DNA from: Nymphaea colorata
Taxonomy: Eukaryota > Streptophyta > Magnoliopsida > Nymphaeales > Nymphaeaceae
DNA length: 64,000 bases
Direction: 5' to 3'
NCBI RefSeq assembly: GCF_008831285.2
Contig: NC_045138.2
Span: 29,359,934 to 29,423,933 of the forward strand
Part shown: positions 18,706 through 31,412 of the stretch, one piece after another
Layout of the letters: the number at the start of each line of letters is the position of its first letter
How positions within the stretch are numbered: the first letter of the stretch is position 1
Notes under the pieces: generated by a model
Databases searched by the model: none
Seen by the model: the letters and a program-made list of their open reading frames with translations, nothing else
What the model was told of the DNA's origin: nothing
Made by a program: the position numbers and the translations under genes

Positions 18706-19761
18706 TTAAACAAGCCGTGAACGATAACATTCTGGAGGCGGATTGCCATGGAACCTCTTAGGGTTCCTGCAGTAGTCATAGATCATGAAATTCTCTCTTA
18801 CCCACCTCAATTGACCCAACTGAGCATAGCTGAGCCTCTGCAAGGAAGGTCTGGTCCACCAATTGCGAAGGGAAGGCGAGGAGCACTCTGAGATGCTTCT
18901 TGGGCCTTGCCATTTGCATGCTTTTGGGCTAAACCTGCTGAATCTTGCAACAAATGGCGCACTGCTCCAGTCAACCTTCATCTTCCCACCTTGGGTTGCC
19001 CAGTTATCGCCATTCCACAGGCTGGTGTACATCCTCATTCCTTGCTTGTTAGGGAAGGGGATGCCAGCATTCTCATGGTTCTCGTAAACCCTAATAGGTA
19101 TCCCATCAATGAACCACCTTACAAAACAAACGCATCGAACCTATCCATCAGTCCAATGAAAAGAGCTTGAAATGCAAAAATTGTGAGAAACAGTGTGCTT
19201 CTGCCTGTGTATAACATATATAAACGTGTATGTGTGTCAGTGTGTATATATGTGTGTGCAAATGCATGTTTATCTGAAATATGTGTAGGCTACGTGCATC
19301 TATTTGTACGGTATATGAAAATGTATGCTTATGTGCACATATATAGGTCATATGTGTTACAACATTCTTCTGTGAATCTGAACAAATCTTTGAGCAGATT
19401 CATAAAACAGTATGCATGTGGATTTACGTAGTTGTGTATAATCTAGATACTTATGGCTGTTTGGGTTTTATATATGTGTGTCCGTGTATATATATATATA
19501 TGTATGTATGTATGTGAGTGTAGGAAATTCAAGTTTATAAACTTACACAATTTGGTAGGGATTCCAGTGAATGGTGTAGTTGTGAAAATCTGCTGAAGGG
19601 TCGAACCAGGGCTTGAATTGCTGTTCTTTGGCACCTACACCTTGTATGAAGATGTTGGTGTGGATTGTATACGGTTGGCCTGATACATTTCCCAGGAACT
19701 CAAAGTCGATCTCGTCGTGGGCGTCTCCAAAAGATGTCAACTGTATATTATGATGCAGATT

Positions 19762-19798
<37 letters not shown>

Positions 19799-20717
19799 TA
19801 CGAACATAATATGCCGTGACTGTGCCTGCAGAGTTGCCTGAGACAAGTTTTATGTGCATCTCCAGACTCCCGAACAAGAATTCCCGTTTTGATTTTATTC
19901 CAGACCCTAACAATCACGGGATAAAAATGAGCGTAGAAACATAAACAAAGGCAAAGTTGAAAGAAGAGCGAGATTAATTAAAGGACGCATTTCTTTTTTT
20001 AGCTAAATCAAGAATTTATGGAATTTAATTTTCATTGGAGGTGCAAAAAACGTTAGCATTGTCACTGCCTAATAGGCTCCATAACAACGCGAAACAAGGC
20101 GGATACAAATTTTCTGTTTCTATTATAAAATCAATTTTAAATAATTCTTTAAATTCATAAAACCGAAAATGTAGCTCCATCCTCCATATGAGTCGATCAG
20201 TAGTGATAATTATCCGTCAACGTCCGGTATGGTGAGTAAATTAATACGATGCCGATACCATCGTCAATTACAACAATTATTGCATTTAATGCCAAAGAAA
20301 TGGTCACCACAAAGCACTTCCAGATATATCATCAGCCAAATTACTTTTTTCTGGAGGGATTTATCAATGTTTGCTACCATTTGGATTTTGGTCTCGTCCA
20401 ATCGATCTCGAACTCACCAAACGAAGGTAGATTATATTAATAATATAATGTTCATTCCGGCGAGGTACTGACAGTGGAGAGCCACAAAGTGATTTGGTTG
20501 GTAGGGGCAAAAACAAGGAGAAGAATTAATGGTGAAGTTAAAGCAAACCTGATGACTGGTCCATCCAGAGCTCCAGGTCCCAGCCGTTGTTGTAAATGAC
20601 AGCACGATCTTGGCCCCAAACAGGAACAGTGCTCTGATAAAAATTTGCTTCCACAGAATTGGGTGTTAGAGAAATTAGGATGATGAAGCCAGCGAAGAGG
20701 AGTTGAACGCTACCCAT
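18706..20717 (-). CDS. Xyloglucan endotransglucosylase/hydrolase (XTH), intact, four exons
   Basis: Exons on the minus strand are 20717-20549, 19906-19806, 19740-19547 and 19117-18706, giving 291 aa, the usual XTH length. The enzyme cuts and religates xyloglucan in the cell wall (glycoside hydrolase family 16). A hydrophobic signal peptide (about residues 1-24, [20 protein letters not shown]) directs secretion. The catalytic box [11 protein letters not shown] is complete, with the nucleophile and acid/base Glu, and is followed by the conserved N-glycosylation site NVS. The C-terminal XET_C region keeps its cysteines ([25 protein letters not shown]). The last residues end at a stop at 18708-18706, with an AATAAA on the same strand at 18686-18681. 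All splice sites are GT-AG and phases agree. It lies between two broken copies of the ankyrin/PGG locus but looks fully functional. Confidence 0.95.
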
Positions 20718-20852
20718 GGCCTCAACAACAAAATCGAAAAAGTTAGGAAAGGAAGACTGGATTAAAATCAAAGGAGGATAAGAAATTTTGTTAAACAGTA
20801 ACGTGAACGGGAAGCCATGGTTCCCGCTGGAACTTGCTTTGTTACTCGAAAC

Positions 20853-20861
20853 ATATTTATA
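20853..20861 (-). promoter_or_regulatory. Probable TATA box of the XTH gene
   Basis: The minus strand reads CTCTATAAATATG here, about 135 bp upstream of the XTH start codon. This is a normal distance for a plant TATA box plus leader. Confidence 0.55.
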
Positions 20862-22654
20862 GAGATCTTGGGAATCAAATGATCAGTTTGTTGAGGAGCA
20901 ATATTTACATATAAACCCTTGTTTGCATGTTCAATTGATCTTCTCCAAAACTTTGAAGTAATAAAACCATCAAAATCTTTGGTATGTAACAATAAAACCA
21001 TCAAAAACCTTTATAATTAGTTCCAACAGCTTTGGAAGCAAACCTTAGATTAGACCAGGTAACTCCAATTCTTCTTCAAATTTAATGGCAATTTGCCAAT
21101 GTATTAGTACTTTTAATCACAAATTGGATGGATACTTTTCATTGTGCGGATAATTTCTTGAAAAAAAAAATAATATTCTTCTAGTCAATTTTGGACTGGC
21201 TAGCTGATGCTTTTGCTATCTTTACCCCATTAATTTGAAAGGACTTGAGAAATGTCCGCAGAGAGAGAGAGATTCCCTCAAAATACTAACATCCACAGGA
21301 AGCAAACTGATAACTAACATCCAAGTAAACAAAAGTAATTTCCCTCAAAAGCTTAACATCCACAAGAATGGAACTGATGACTAGCATCCACATAAATTAA
21401 ACTAATGATAGGTCCTCTACCTGTCCATCAATCTCACCATGAGAGAGAGAGAAAGAGATCGAGAGAAGGCAGGAAAACGTAGGGAGTTGGTTCACGTAAG
21501 TACCTATAAACAAGGAAAAAGAAATTGCTAACACTTCATTGCATGCACAAGTGTGTGTGTGTAAATTTGGCCAACCACCATAATACGGCTACCCTGCCTG
21601 TTCAGTCGAATTCCGGCGGACTTTTTCTGATCTAAATTTACTGATCCCGTCTGACGAATAAAATCTAATTCTATCCAGATTAAACATTCAACAGACTACT
21701 CTGATCATCATTATCTAGCTTAAACATCAATTGGACTATTCTCAACTTCATCAATATGCATGTTCATTTCACCACAATTAAGATGAATATGCATGTTCAT
21801 TTGTGTATTTCATCTGGCTCCAGCTTATAAACATTCATTATCTAATCTAAGCATTCAGGAGACTACCCTGATCCTTCAAGGCCCAGTGTAATTGAACATC
21901 CATCTCACTGCTCTAATTCGTATTACCAAGATTGCATCGGATGGGAGTATTTTTTTTCTTGTCCATTAGATTGTGGAAGTAGTAAATGGACGACAGCAAA
22001 ATAATATGTTCAATGGCTAGATGCTGTTGGCACCACCCACCACATGAAAGTGACCACTCAGAAGTGTCAAGTGATTGCGAGAGTGATAGTTAGTTTCTTC
22101 TATAAGTTGTTTTGAGGTGACTCGTAATTGTAAGGCTTCCAATTATTTCAAACCTTGTTCATTTCTTTTCAATTAATAGCAGTGACAAAGCCTAACCAAG
22201 TTAATGGCTTATATATATAATTAGACGGTCAATGACATCACACACAGGCTTAATAATAATAAAAAAAAAGGGCTTCATAAAACTAGTTAATTGGAACTGC
22301 TTGCCGCAGGCCGCCCAACCCAAGACCTCTTGCACCCATCGATCCGAATAACCAATATCCTACAGCACCTGCCTCCGCTTAGCACCCTTACTCCCTCGCC
22401 CTTTACTCACAGCAGCATCCTTCAGCAGTATGGTTTCATATGTGCTACTTTTCTGAACAGAAAATGGTGAATGCATGCTCGACACTCTAACTGAGTGGTG
22501 TCCCACTCTCTAAGAAGCAGCAGCTCTGAACCCTGGAGCGAGGGAAAAGGAGGAGGGGGCCCATCTATTCAAGGGCTTCCACACACAAAGAGAGAAAGAA
22601 AGATAACCCTGAGGTTGATCTATTTAAGGAGAGACGGTCTTACTTCTTACTCCT
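20862..22654. other. Intergenic DNA, partly duplicated from upstream of the ankyrin/PGG gene
   Basis: No gene. GA runs lie at about 21260-21275 and 21440-21475. The stretch about 21770-22110 resembles 12560-13030 (AAGATGAAT, ATGCTGTTGG...ACCACCCACC, CCACATGAAA), so it is the flank of the third ankyrin/PGG copy. Confidence 0.45.
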
Positions 22655-24610
22655 GACAGTAGGCCTACAACGCTAGTTGGAAGTGCAGGCGTTCTTCGTG
22701 GATAGACAAGGTACGATCAGAAGCAAAAGGAATGACGACAGCAATACCGTCTTGGAGTTGACATCAACTGGCAGGAATGCTTCAGAGGTAACTCTCTCCT
22801 TTATAGGTTAAATGAAGGCATAAGATTTGGTAATTTGAAGAACAGTTCAGGAACGGGGCCGAGTAGACCTTCCCTTTGAAGGGTTTCTTGTCATCGTTCT
22901 TCAAAGAGCAGAGAACAATTAATCCACTCTCAACGTTAGTTTAGAAGTTACATGAAATGGAACTCCACGGTTCAGACCAACTAACCAGCAATGGTCTGCA
23001 TTTGTGCAAAAGGATCATGCCAGTCTAGAGATGTCAATATACGTCTGATTTTCATCAGACATTCACGGAACCATTTCAAAAAATCAGATGAAAAAAACAT
23101 TTAACATCAAATTAAGAAATCAAATTGAATTCAGATTTAAGAAATAAGTGCCATTGGATTCGAATTGGATTTAGCTTTAAATAGATATTCAACTATCTAA
23201 TGCTCTTACATTTTGAAGATAGGCCATTCAAATTTAAATATATAAATATAAAAATCAAATTGATATTCTAGATTCAAGCGTTACCATGTAGGAAAAATTT
23301 GGACCCAAATATAACTTGGATATAAACACGAACTAAAAATATCCGGCAAAGTCTCAATACCACAAAACTTTTTAAATAGCGCTCCTCAACCAAACCTCAT
23401 CAAAATAGCTTACAAAGTGAACTAAAACCCAACAACCGATAAGCACAGTTACGTGGGCGAACTTTCTCACACGACTCACTCACTTGTTCAACACCAAGTC
23501 GATGATGACTCCAAGGGTCTCACCAGACCCGCACCCTTATCTTATGCTATTTGACTAATGTTAGCAGGATAAGAAGCATCTTTTTGTGGATGGACCTGCG
23601 GATAGGGGAGGTTCTTCCATGTAGCTCCGTCGAGCAGGGGACAGGCAGCCGCGCTGGCAAGGCATCATGAGGCCACAAAAGGTCTTATCTATCAAGACGT
23701 CTTAGGAGACTTAAAAAGAAGAAGGTGGAGCAGTTGAAGAAACAAAGAGATAATGCGCTGGGCGAGAAGCCATAATGATTGTGAGTGTGCTGATAGCAAC
23801 GCTGGCTTACCAAGCGGCACTCAACCCTCCCGGTGGCTTCTGGCAGGATGTCAAAACTGGATCGGCAGGCTCCACCATCCTCCCCTTCTAAAAGTTAGAA
23901 CGAGAGAGACAAAGAGAGAGAGAGAGAGCACACAAGAAATTATGCGGTTCGGTCAAACTCCACCTATGTCCACAAAGCTTTTCCTTCTCTACAATTCTGA
24001 AAAAGGGAATACTCTCTTACAACCTCTAAATCTTCATAGAGAAAAGAATACTAAATAGAACCCTTTGAAATAGATTTTGGCATCTTCATGTGTGTTGCTT
24101 TCCTCTTTTTAGCGTCAATTGCATTTTTTCTATATTTGGCTTAAAATTCAAGATTTGATTTACCTTGTAAGATTGGTAAGGACGTTAGATCGACAACCTT
24201 ATCTCTAACACCCCTTACACTGCAGTCGAACCGGCGGCCGAAGATCAAGATGTTTCTGGACCCGCGGGCACTGCAATCAATAGCAGCTTTCGTGGTGTTA
24301 TTTGCATCTTTGGTCGTCATCTTGCTCTTGACCAGCGGCATAACAGTTAGGAGGCGGCCCATGATGTGGTTTTTGATGATCATTATGTGGATCTCCGTCT
24401 TCTCCATAGTGTTTAGTTTCTTCTGGAGTGCTGATCATCCCGAGAGATCTACCACACCCAGCGGTTAACTACATACTTTGTTTTGGCTTAGGCTGCATGG
24501 TGCTCCTTGCCCTGCTGCTGCTGTTGCTTGAAGGAGATGTACCGTTGGTTGAAAAAGAAACTAAGATTGCACAGTCAAAATGTGGACCATGTTTCGCCCT
24601 CTCTCCCTAA
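22655..24610 (+). pseudogene. Degenerate third copy of the ankyrin/PGG gene
   Basis: The tail of exon 1 survives to 22787 and ends at a matching donor (SNTVLELTSTGRNASE, then GTAACT), equivalent to HGNTILDVASKSNNSE of the intact gene. Exon 2 remains begin near 23569 and include the first membrane helix and PGG motif at about 23760-23850 (IMIVSVLIATLAYQAALNPP, then GGFWQD). Further membrane segments lie at 24280-24420 (VVLFASLVVILLLTSGITVR, RRPMMWFLMIIMWISVF). A stop codon lies in frame just before the PGG helix, the ankyrin coding region is missing, and about 350 bp of foreign DNA splits exon 2 at about 23887. The canonical PPGG is kept here, unlike in the intact gene. Confidence 0.8.
23887..24215. 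mobile_element. Probable solo LTR or LTR fragment inside the third ankyrin/PGG copy
   Basis: About 330 bp interrupts otherwise collinear ankyrin/PGG exon sequence. It contains a GA run then CACACAAGAAATTATGCGGT plus TCGGTCAAACTCC, resembling the ACACAAG...ACGTGGTTCGG box often seen in plant Copia LTRs. The flanks share CCCCTT (about 23880 and 24211), a possible target duplication. The termini do not read as clean TG...CA, so the boundaries are uncertain. Confidence 0.45.
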
Positions 24611-26653
24611 CAGGGCAGCTTAATTCAAATGGCGACTTGATACTTATCGGCCAAGACAAGTTGTTCAAGTCGACCATGGTCCATGGAGCATTATCTCTGA
24701 ATCTATTGAGTCTTGCCGAGATGAGGATTATATCTTCTCGGATAATCTTGAAGGAATTTGAAGTCCTGCTGCATGCTCTGGGACCTTTGGGAATAGTTTG
24801 GAAACCTTCCTCTCTTACGTGTTTACCATCTACAATTGGATTTTACGAAATTCATAAAAGAGAAAGACTTTGCTGGTGTATTACCTTGCTTGTTTAAAAA
24901 TCTCAGGTGATATCAATGCTTTTGGGGCACTAACATCTCACGAGAGAACTACAAAATGTAAAAATCAATTTTATCATTTTTATGAGAGAGAAAATAAAAT
25001 AAAAATTAATTTATAAAGAAAAAAAATTTCATGCTATGGATTAATAAAAAACTGAAATGTATTATTTCGTTCTGCGAAATAATACATAGTTGTAGACCCA
25101 TCCTTTTTGGTGAGGATGAGGATTGTGACTCACCGCATGCGGTATCATCAACTTGGTATTATGCTCCACCTATGGCGTATATAGAGGCATTACATGCACA
25201 CAAATTGAATTAGTGACATCTTTTTTATCTGCCCCCACTTAACTTAGGTTAAGAGGCCTTCCATCCCCACATTACTACTTAGTATTTGGAAAAATGTTGC
25301 CAACCGTAACTCTATTTTGTGTTTGTAGGGAAGCAAGTCCATTTTTTGGGCCGTGGAGTATTAATTGAGGGCAATGACGAATAAGTGTCTCATCTGATGC
25401 CTTAATTTCATAAAGGCCATCAGTGGCGGAGTAAAAAAAAAATTGCTTAAAGGGGCACTTAAGATAAATATTTAAGATTTTTATTTTAAAATAAAAAAAC
25501 TTTTAAGAAAGGTGTGAGCAACTGTCCATGTGGCTACACATTTGTTCAAGCTTTCATCAGCTTGAGCTCCAATTGTGAGTCTAGAGATTAGAGCCCAGCT
25601 CGAGCTCATCAGCTTGTGCTCAACTCTGAGTCTAGAGATTAGAGCCCAGCTCGAGCTCGCCCAGCTCCAATCTAGCTCGCTAATTGTGAACTTCCCATCA
25701 GTCTGCTAAAATGGACAAAAACTAATTAAATTTAATGACTACCTTCGGACACCCATGGAGGCATTGCAAAGACTCAAGCTTGTAGGAAGAAGTAATGAGA
25801 AGAGCTCCTAATCTGGACGAATTGATTTGGGGGACCCAAATTCGGATCTTGGTGCTGCAACAACCCTTAAATGTGCCATGCTGATGCTACTACCGCTTGT
25901 TTGAAACTTTCCGAGGGTTTGAGAAGAGAGAGAGAGAGAGAGAGAGGGAAATAGGTAAAAACGAAGAGTAAAAACCTATAAAAAGGTATATAAGTAATTG
26001 TTTTTAATGATTGAACTTAAATAGTTTTAAGTTTAATTGTATGGATCAGTCTCACGAGACCCAAGTCTGCCCCAGTTGAAAATTTGTTACTTATATCTTT
26101 AATATCTTTAATGCCGGACAGGCAATTTTTTTTTTTGCCTTTGAATATAATAACTACATCAATGTTGAACTTAATTTTGTAGAATATAAGAAAAAGAGAA
26201 ATTTCTTAATGGGCATATTTCAGGCTGATGGCTTTGCTGCCACCTTATCTATATGGAAACATGAAACCCACATGGCAATCACATCTTACCTCATTTACGT
26301 CACCCCCTTTGAATTTGCAAGGAAAAACCTTTCCAAGTGAAGGCCCTCTCACTTTAGTTGGATTGACATTCGCAGCTTTCAAAAAATCTCAGATCCCTTT
26401 TCTTCTAACAAATTTTCTCTGAAAATATTGTGTTTGTTTTTTCATGTGTGAATTAAAAATTGAAATTCTTATATTGGAGAATTTACCTCTCCTTTCTTCA
26501 TTCGAAGAAATAAAGTTTTTGCAGTAAACTGATGATCTCTCTTTTAGTAAAATCATAAAAGTGATCTTAGATCGGCCTCAGATCTCATATTCATAGCTAC
26601 CAAAACACACTATTGATCATTCTTTTAAATCAAAATGTTTCCATTCTTTGCAG
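24611..26653. other. Intergenic DNA, no gene seen
   Basis: AT-rich. It holds a tandem 52-bp duplication (see separate entry) and a GA run at about 25926-25948. The missing first exon(s) of the cytochrome-b5-like gene should lie near the right side of this interval, but I could not identify them. Confidence 0.4.
25556..25659 (+). repeat. Tandem duplication, two 52-bp units
   Basis: The unit ATCAGCTTG(A/T)GCTC...GAGTCTAGAGATTAGAGCCC...GAGCTC starts at 25556 and again at 25608 with a few mismatches. It is part of the GAGCTCGA-type repeat family. Confidence 0.8.
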
Positions 26654-29600
26654 TTTCGATCTTTTCACGGCTAGTGCCAATTCTTCTAGAAATCCTTGGG
26701 TACTGTTCAGTGTTTCTTTGAAGATCAACTTGGATTGTAGAATTTGATATTATTAAGCTGGTTCTTTTGGCTTCGTTGGTTTGATTGATTTTGAGATTTT
26801 TATTACAGCTCTGTGTTTGACGTAACTGAAGGTAAAACTCATTATGGCGTAGGTGGAGGTTACCATCACTTTGCAGGCAGGTTAACCTCGAATATTAGTA
26901 TAAACTCATTATCGGTTGATATTCGCCTTTCTTTGCAGGCAGGTTAGTTTGAGACATTTCATTCAGATTGATATTTTAATGCCTATATGAATGAGTACAA
27001 AAAGTTCTGTTACAGATGCGGAGTATTGGACGTTGGTTTCAAGGATTCATATTCGCTTTGTTGCCTACATGGGCAAAAGTTTTTTCTGTTAGCTGATTCT
27101 TAATTTACTTCTTAAAGTTCCAAGTTCTTATGAAACCTTTTTCCCCTACAGAGATGCGTCGCGTGCCTTTGTTTCTGGAAATTTTACAGGTAAAACTTAT
27201 GCATCCTGCTCCTAGAACCTTATGCTTTGTTCAAAAAATGAAAACAATGTACCTATTCTTGCTATTGTCATGTACACTACATATGTCGTCTTCGTGTACT
27301 AAATTTGCAAGCATTGAGCATGTTTAATGGCCTTGGTTGATGCATGTCTTAAAATGCAAGAACAAATATAGAGTTATTGACTTGCTAACCTTATTTTTAA
27401 GATTGAAGCTTCATGATAAGATAGACCTTTTGTTTGCTGAACTGAATGAGAATAGATGGCACAAGTCCAATTAATCTCATATTTGTCCAAATCATACCTT
27501 CTATCCTCTTAATTGCCTTACAAAAGCTGTTAATATAAGATCTATACCAAATGCTGATCTAATGAACAAAAAATTGTGCATAAATTTGTCGCTGGGATGA
27601 ACTTAATAACGATTATATAGTCAATATCTGAGGTTCCTGTGTCCAAATGGTAAATCATGGTTGTCATATTATAAGTGTAAGCAAGAAATGATGTAGGAAC
27701 TAGAGGCAAGCAAGTGAGATGGAAATTGGTTCAAATTTTCAACATATCCGTGCATTGAACTGTTTCTAGTGAACTTTTTGACCTTTCGAAAATTACATGT
27801 TTAAGTCTTTGATTTTCAACTAAAAAGAGAAGTACAGGTGGTTGTCGCACTTCTATGATTGAAATTCCCAAGGGATCAGTTTTCCACCTGAAGAGAACCT
27901 GAGTGCACAAAATTGTGATTATAAGGAAAGTATTGTTCATTTGAAAATGCCTTGAAAACTATGTCTCTAACTCTATATAGCACTCAATAACTATATCAGA
28001 AGCTAAAGTTATTTTTTTGTGCATTTTTTGGAAAGACATCTAATAAAATGAGTTTATCATACTAGAACTCATGTAGGATGTGCTTAAAAATTGAAAAATA
28101 AATTTGAAAAATTAGAAAAATTATGCAGAAAAACCAAGATTTTCAAAATACTGAACTGCGAAATAAATAAGGAAATGGGATAAGTGCATAGGAAGTATCT
28201 AACTATCTGCAATAAGTAGATCAAGAATAAATACATAGATAGACAAAATCACAACTGACTTTGAAAGCAAAACTATTAAAATTTGATAACTTGCAAAGAA
28301 AATTTACCCAGTTCATAATCTTCTGGAGATATGTGTAATGTTGGGTGTCCAAATAAAATGTTAGGATCAATTAGAGATAGTAAGTTAGATAAGCCCTGAA
28401 TAATGGAGAAAAATATCTGCACAGCTTGTGCAATTGATCACTTTTGCTGTACAAGATGACTCAAAGTTGTAGTCACTTGGCTTCTCATCCTCTAACTGTG
28501 GCATGGTATTCATCAGTTTTTTTTTTTTTCCCATTTCCTCCTAACTATCATAAGCATACTCATTAAGCACCTTAGGCTCCTCCTTACGGATTCATTTTTA
28601 AATGCATGCACCCTGTGTAGTGTGTATGCTCATACATGCTAGTAATTGCCTTTTCTATAACTGTAAACTAAGGATAAAAGGCCCAAACAGTTAAATAAGT
28701 CAAAATTAGTCTTCTGCTCATGTCATGTAACATACAAGATGAATACAATACCGTTGCACTAAAAAATTTTCTTGTTCTTGTCTTCTTGTTGATGTAATAT
28801 TTTAGGCTTCAATTTTTCTTGGTTAATTTTTATCTTGTTTCCTTATTACATGTAAATCTGGCTCTTATACTGCTTCTTGGTAACTGTTTTGCAACTTAGA
28901 TGATGGTTTAACAGACTCTTTGCGTGGTTTGTCTATCTCGGAGGTAATTCTCGGTTCTCTTCCTTTAGTAGTCAAAAGTGTGCTTAACTGTCCACCTTGT
29001 CGACTAGGCTGGGCCACCTAGGCGCCTAAGTTTTTTTTTTTTTTTAAAAAAAAAATTCTACATTTTCCTCTCCTATTTTCTTACACTCTCCTCTTTCATT
29101 GTTTTTCTTCTGCTTTTCCCCTTTTTCTTGTTGCTTTTCTTCTCATTCTCCCTCTTCTTCCTTGTTTTTTTTCCTTTCACGTACAGTTTTTGGCCCACCT
29201 AGATGCTGCCTAGGCTTTTTGGAGGGCCACCACCTAGGCCCTACATGTTTTTTAACATCTTATTTATTATCAAATTAATGCAGTCTGTTCTTGTCAAACT
29301 GATTGCTTTGCCTTATGGTTGATTTAGTGACAATTCTGATGGTCGAGATTACAGAGCCTAGTTGGCTTCTTGATTTTCTGTTTCATCTTTACTGACAAGC
29401 TCTATTCTTCTCTGTTTCCCTTGTAGATCAAAAGTGTAGTTGATTGGCGAGATTTTTACTTCAAAAGATACAAGCGAGTGCCTTTACAGGTTGATATTTA
29501 CATACCTATTAGAATTCCTATTAGGAATTGGTGACTTATTGTATATTTTGTAGTCAACTTGTCTTTTTGTGGTTTAGTTTTTTTGTGTGAACTGTAGAAT

Positions 29601-31412
29601 GCACTCACATAGACTCTTAAGTATTTTGGACTGGAAAACAGCCCTTCTTTGAAGGCATATAAAAGTTGCTGAAACGTGTTATCTGGACATGCAATAAATA
29701 GAAATGCATGCTGTTGATCTGAATCATCAGATTATGTGAAGCAATATAACAATATTAATTTATTTAGAATACCGAAGTGGAAAACTGTTAGTTTACTGTG
29801 GGTAAATCTGGTTCATCTCCTATATAGACCTCCTTGGGGTCAATGATGAAAAGTGGAGACTGAATTGACTCATTTGTTAGATTCTTTTTTCCATTTGCTG
29901 ATCTAAAGTTGTTAATTTACTGGCTTAGTGGCACTTTTCATTTCATATTCTAGTATAAATTAGTTATAGAGCTTTGTACACGTGTTTGTGTATGTTGCCT
30001 TTGTTATTAGTGTATTGCCGCCCACTCATATTGTGGTCAATGCATGCATTGTAGGACTTGGAACCTGAAGGTAGAAAAACAAACTTCATACATGTAATGT
30101 TTGCACTATGTGTCAACCTTCTATTCCTGAAAGTTTCAAATTTGTTTTCTTTGTCAACAAAATAACCTGACTATAACTTAGGCCATTGATCAATAAGTTG
30201 GAATCTCTATCTAGAGGTTTAGTACATCGGTAGGGTTTTTCTAGCAAATAGTTTGACCGGTAGATTTGATTCACAATCTTTGACCATTTTATTATGTGTT
30301 TTCCCTGTTTTAGGGTGTGAAATTATGTTTATGCTAGGAAAATGCATCTGCTGCAGTATTCTGTATAAAGTATTGCTTGGCATGTATTGGCTATGTTCCT
30401 TTTATTTGTACCAAGCATGACGTGATGTTTACCAAGTATGGCAAGTTTTTTCAGCTAAAGGCTAAGAGAGCCGATGGTCAAATTCATTGTTCTAATAGAT
30501 ATGTAGCTAAACTTATTGGCCGATACTACAACAATCAGGGAACCCCAACCAAACTGCTAAAAGAGAGTTGAAGCGAAGGCTGCTAGAGGTGCCCAACTTT
30601 TAGAAAAACAAAAGATTGAGGAAGCTAAGAGACCAAATTGCAATTCTAGATGGAGCCAGGAAGATGGAGGGCAGGTCATCATTCTCTCTCTCTCTCTCTC
30701 CCCCCCACCCCCCAACACACACAACACGTGTTGCAATTAATAACTTGATCTCAGGGTGAGGGACACGTGGTTTCGTGTTCACATCAAAGGCCACTTTTTT
30801 GAGCCTGAATTACACAAGGCAAAAGTAATCACCGTCCATTGTCTACCATCAATTCTCATACTTCATTAAGACTTCGAGATGTCGATTGCGATTATCCTTT
30901 GTAGACAAGCACAACGGGACTGACTATGGTTCCTGTAGTCTGTTTCTGGTATATTGAAAATGATGATACAGTCAGGAATCCATCTGAGCCATTTTTCTCT
31001 TAAAGAATTTATTTCAAACCAAGGCTCGCTTTTATCCTTTCAAGTAGAAGCACGACTGGATACGAAGCAGGCCTTAAAAGCCCAAGCTCATCAATCATCT
31101 TGCCAGCTGGTACTGGGTGGTTTTGTCATGTCCTTTCCTGTGGTTTACCAAGATTTGGTGTGCGAATGCGTTAAACCTGACACTAGTATTTCACATTCTC
31201 CTTGTGGAGGCGATATTGCAAAGTATACCTTTGAACTTGTTTGTGATGTGGATGTCTTTTGTTCAGGTTTCGTGTGATGATGGCTATCCAAGATTAGTTC
31301 AAAGGCCTGGAGATATAGCCTTACAGGAAAAATAAGTCTGAGGTATGAATGCTTCAAGGAAGATGAGCTTGACCAGCCAGGTTTGGAGGTTTATGCAGGA
31401 TTCAAAGGTCTG
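26654..31412 (+). pseudogene. Cytochrome b5-like heme/steroid-binding domain gene (MAPR4/neuferricin-like), frameshifted
   Basis: Exons are 26654-26699 (PILLEILG), 26809-26880 (SVFDVTEGKTHYGVGGGYHH then FAGR), 27152-27189 (DASRAFVSGNFT), 28900-28943 (DGLTDSLRGLSISE), 29427-29489 (IKSVVDWRDFYFKRYK), about 30459-30693 (KLIGRYYNNQGTPTK ... EAKAARGAQLLEKQKIEEAK ... NSRWSQEDGG) and 31267-about 31412 (DGYPRLVQRP ... FKEDELDQPGLEVYAG). Order and content match the MAPR family (neuferricin; plant MAPR4), single-pass membrane proteins with a cytochrome-b5-like heme/steroid fold. Two breaks are visible: about 30565, where LLKE reads into a stop and the family frame resumes as VEAKAARG (+1); and about 31322, where IAL reads QEK-stop but the family frame continues GKISLRYECF (-1). 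The join 29489/30459 adds about 14 residues not expected for the family. The N-terminal anchor exon was not found. It is probably a pseudogene; assembly error is the alternative. Confidence 0.75.
28985..29255. repeat. CCTAGGCG-type repeat within an intron
   Basis: CTAGGCTGGGCCACCTAGGC plus GCC at the left and GCTGCCTAGGC...CCACCTAGGCCC at the right flank a T-run/A-run and CT-rich core. The terminal words are partly inverted. It looks like a small dispersed repeat inserted in a MAPR-like intron. Confidence 0.4.

Noticed and set aside
26228-26422. 64-codon frame as the N-terminal exon of the MAPR-like gene
   Set aside because: It lacks the expected membrane anchor and the sequence preceding the cytochrome-b5-like fold, and no donor fits the phase of 26654.
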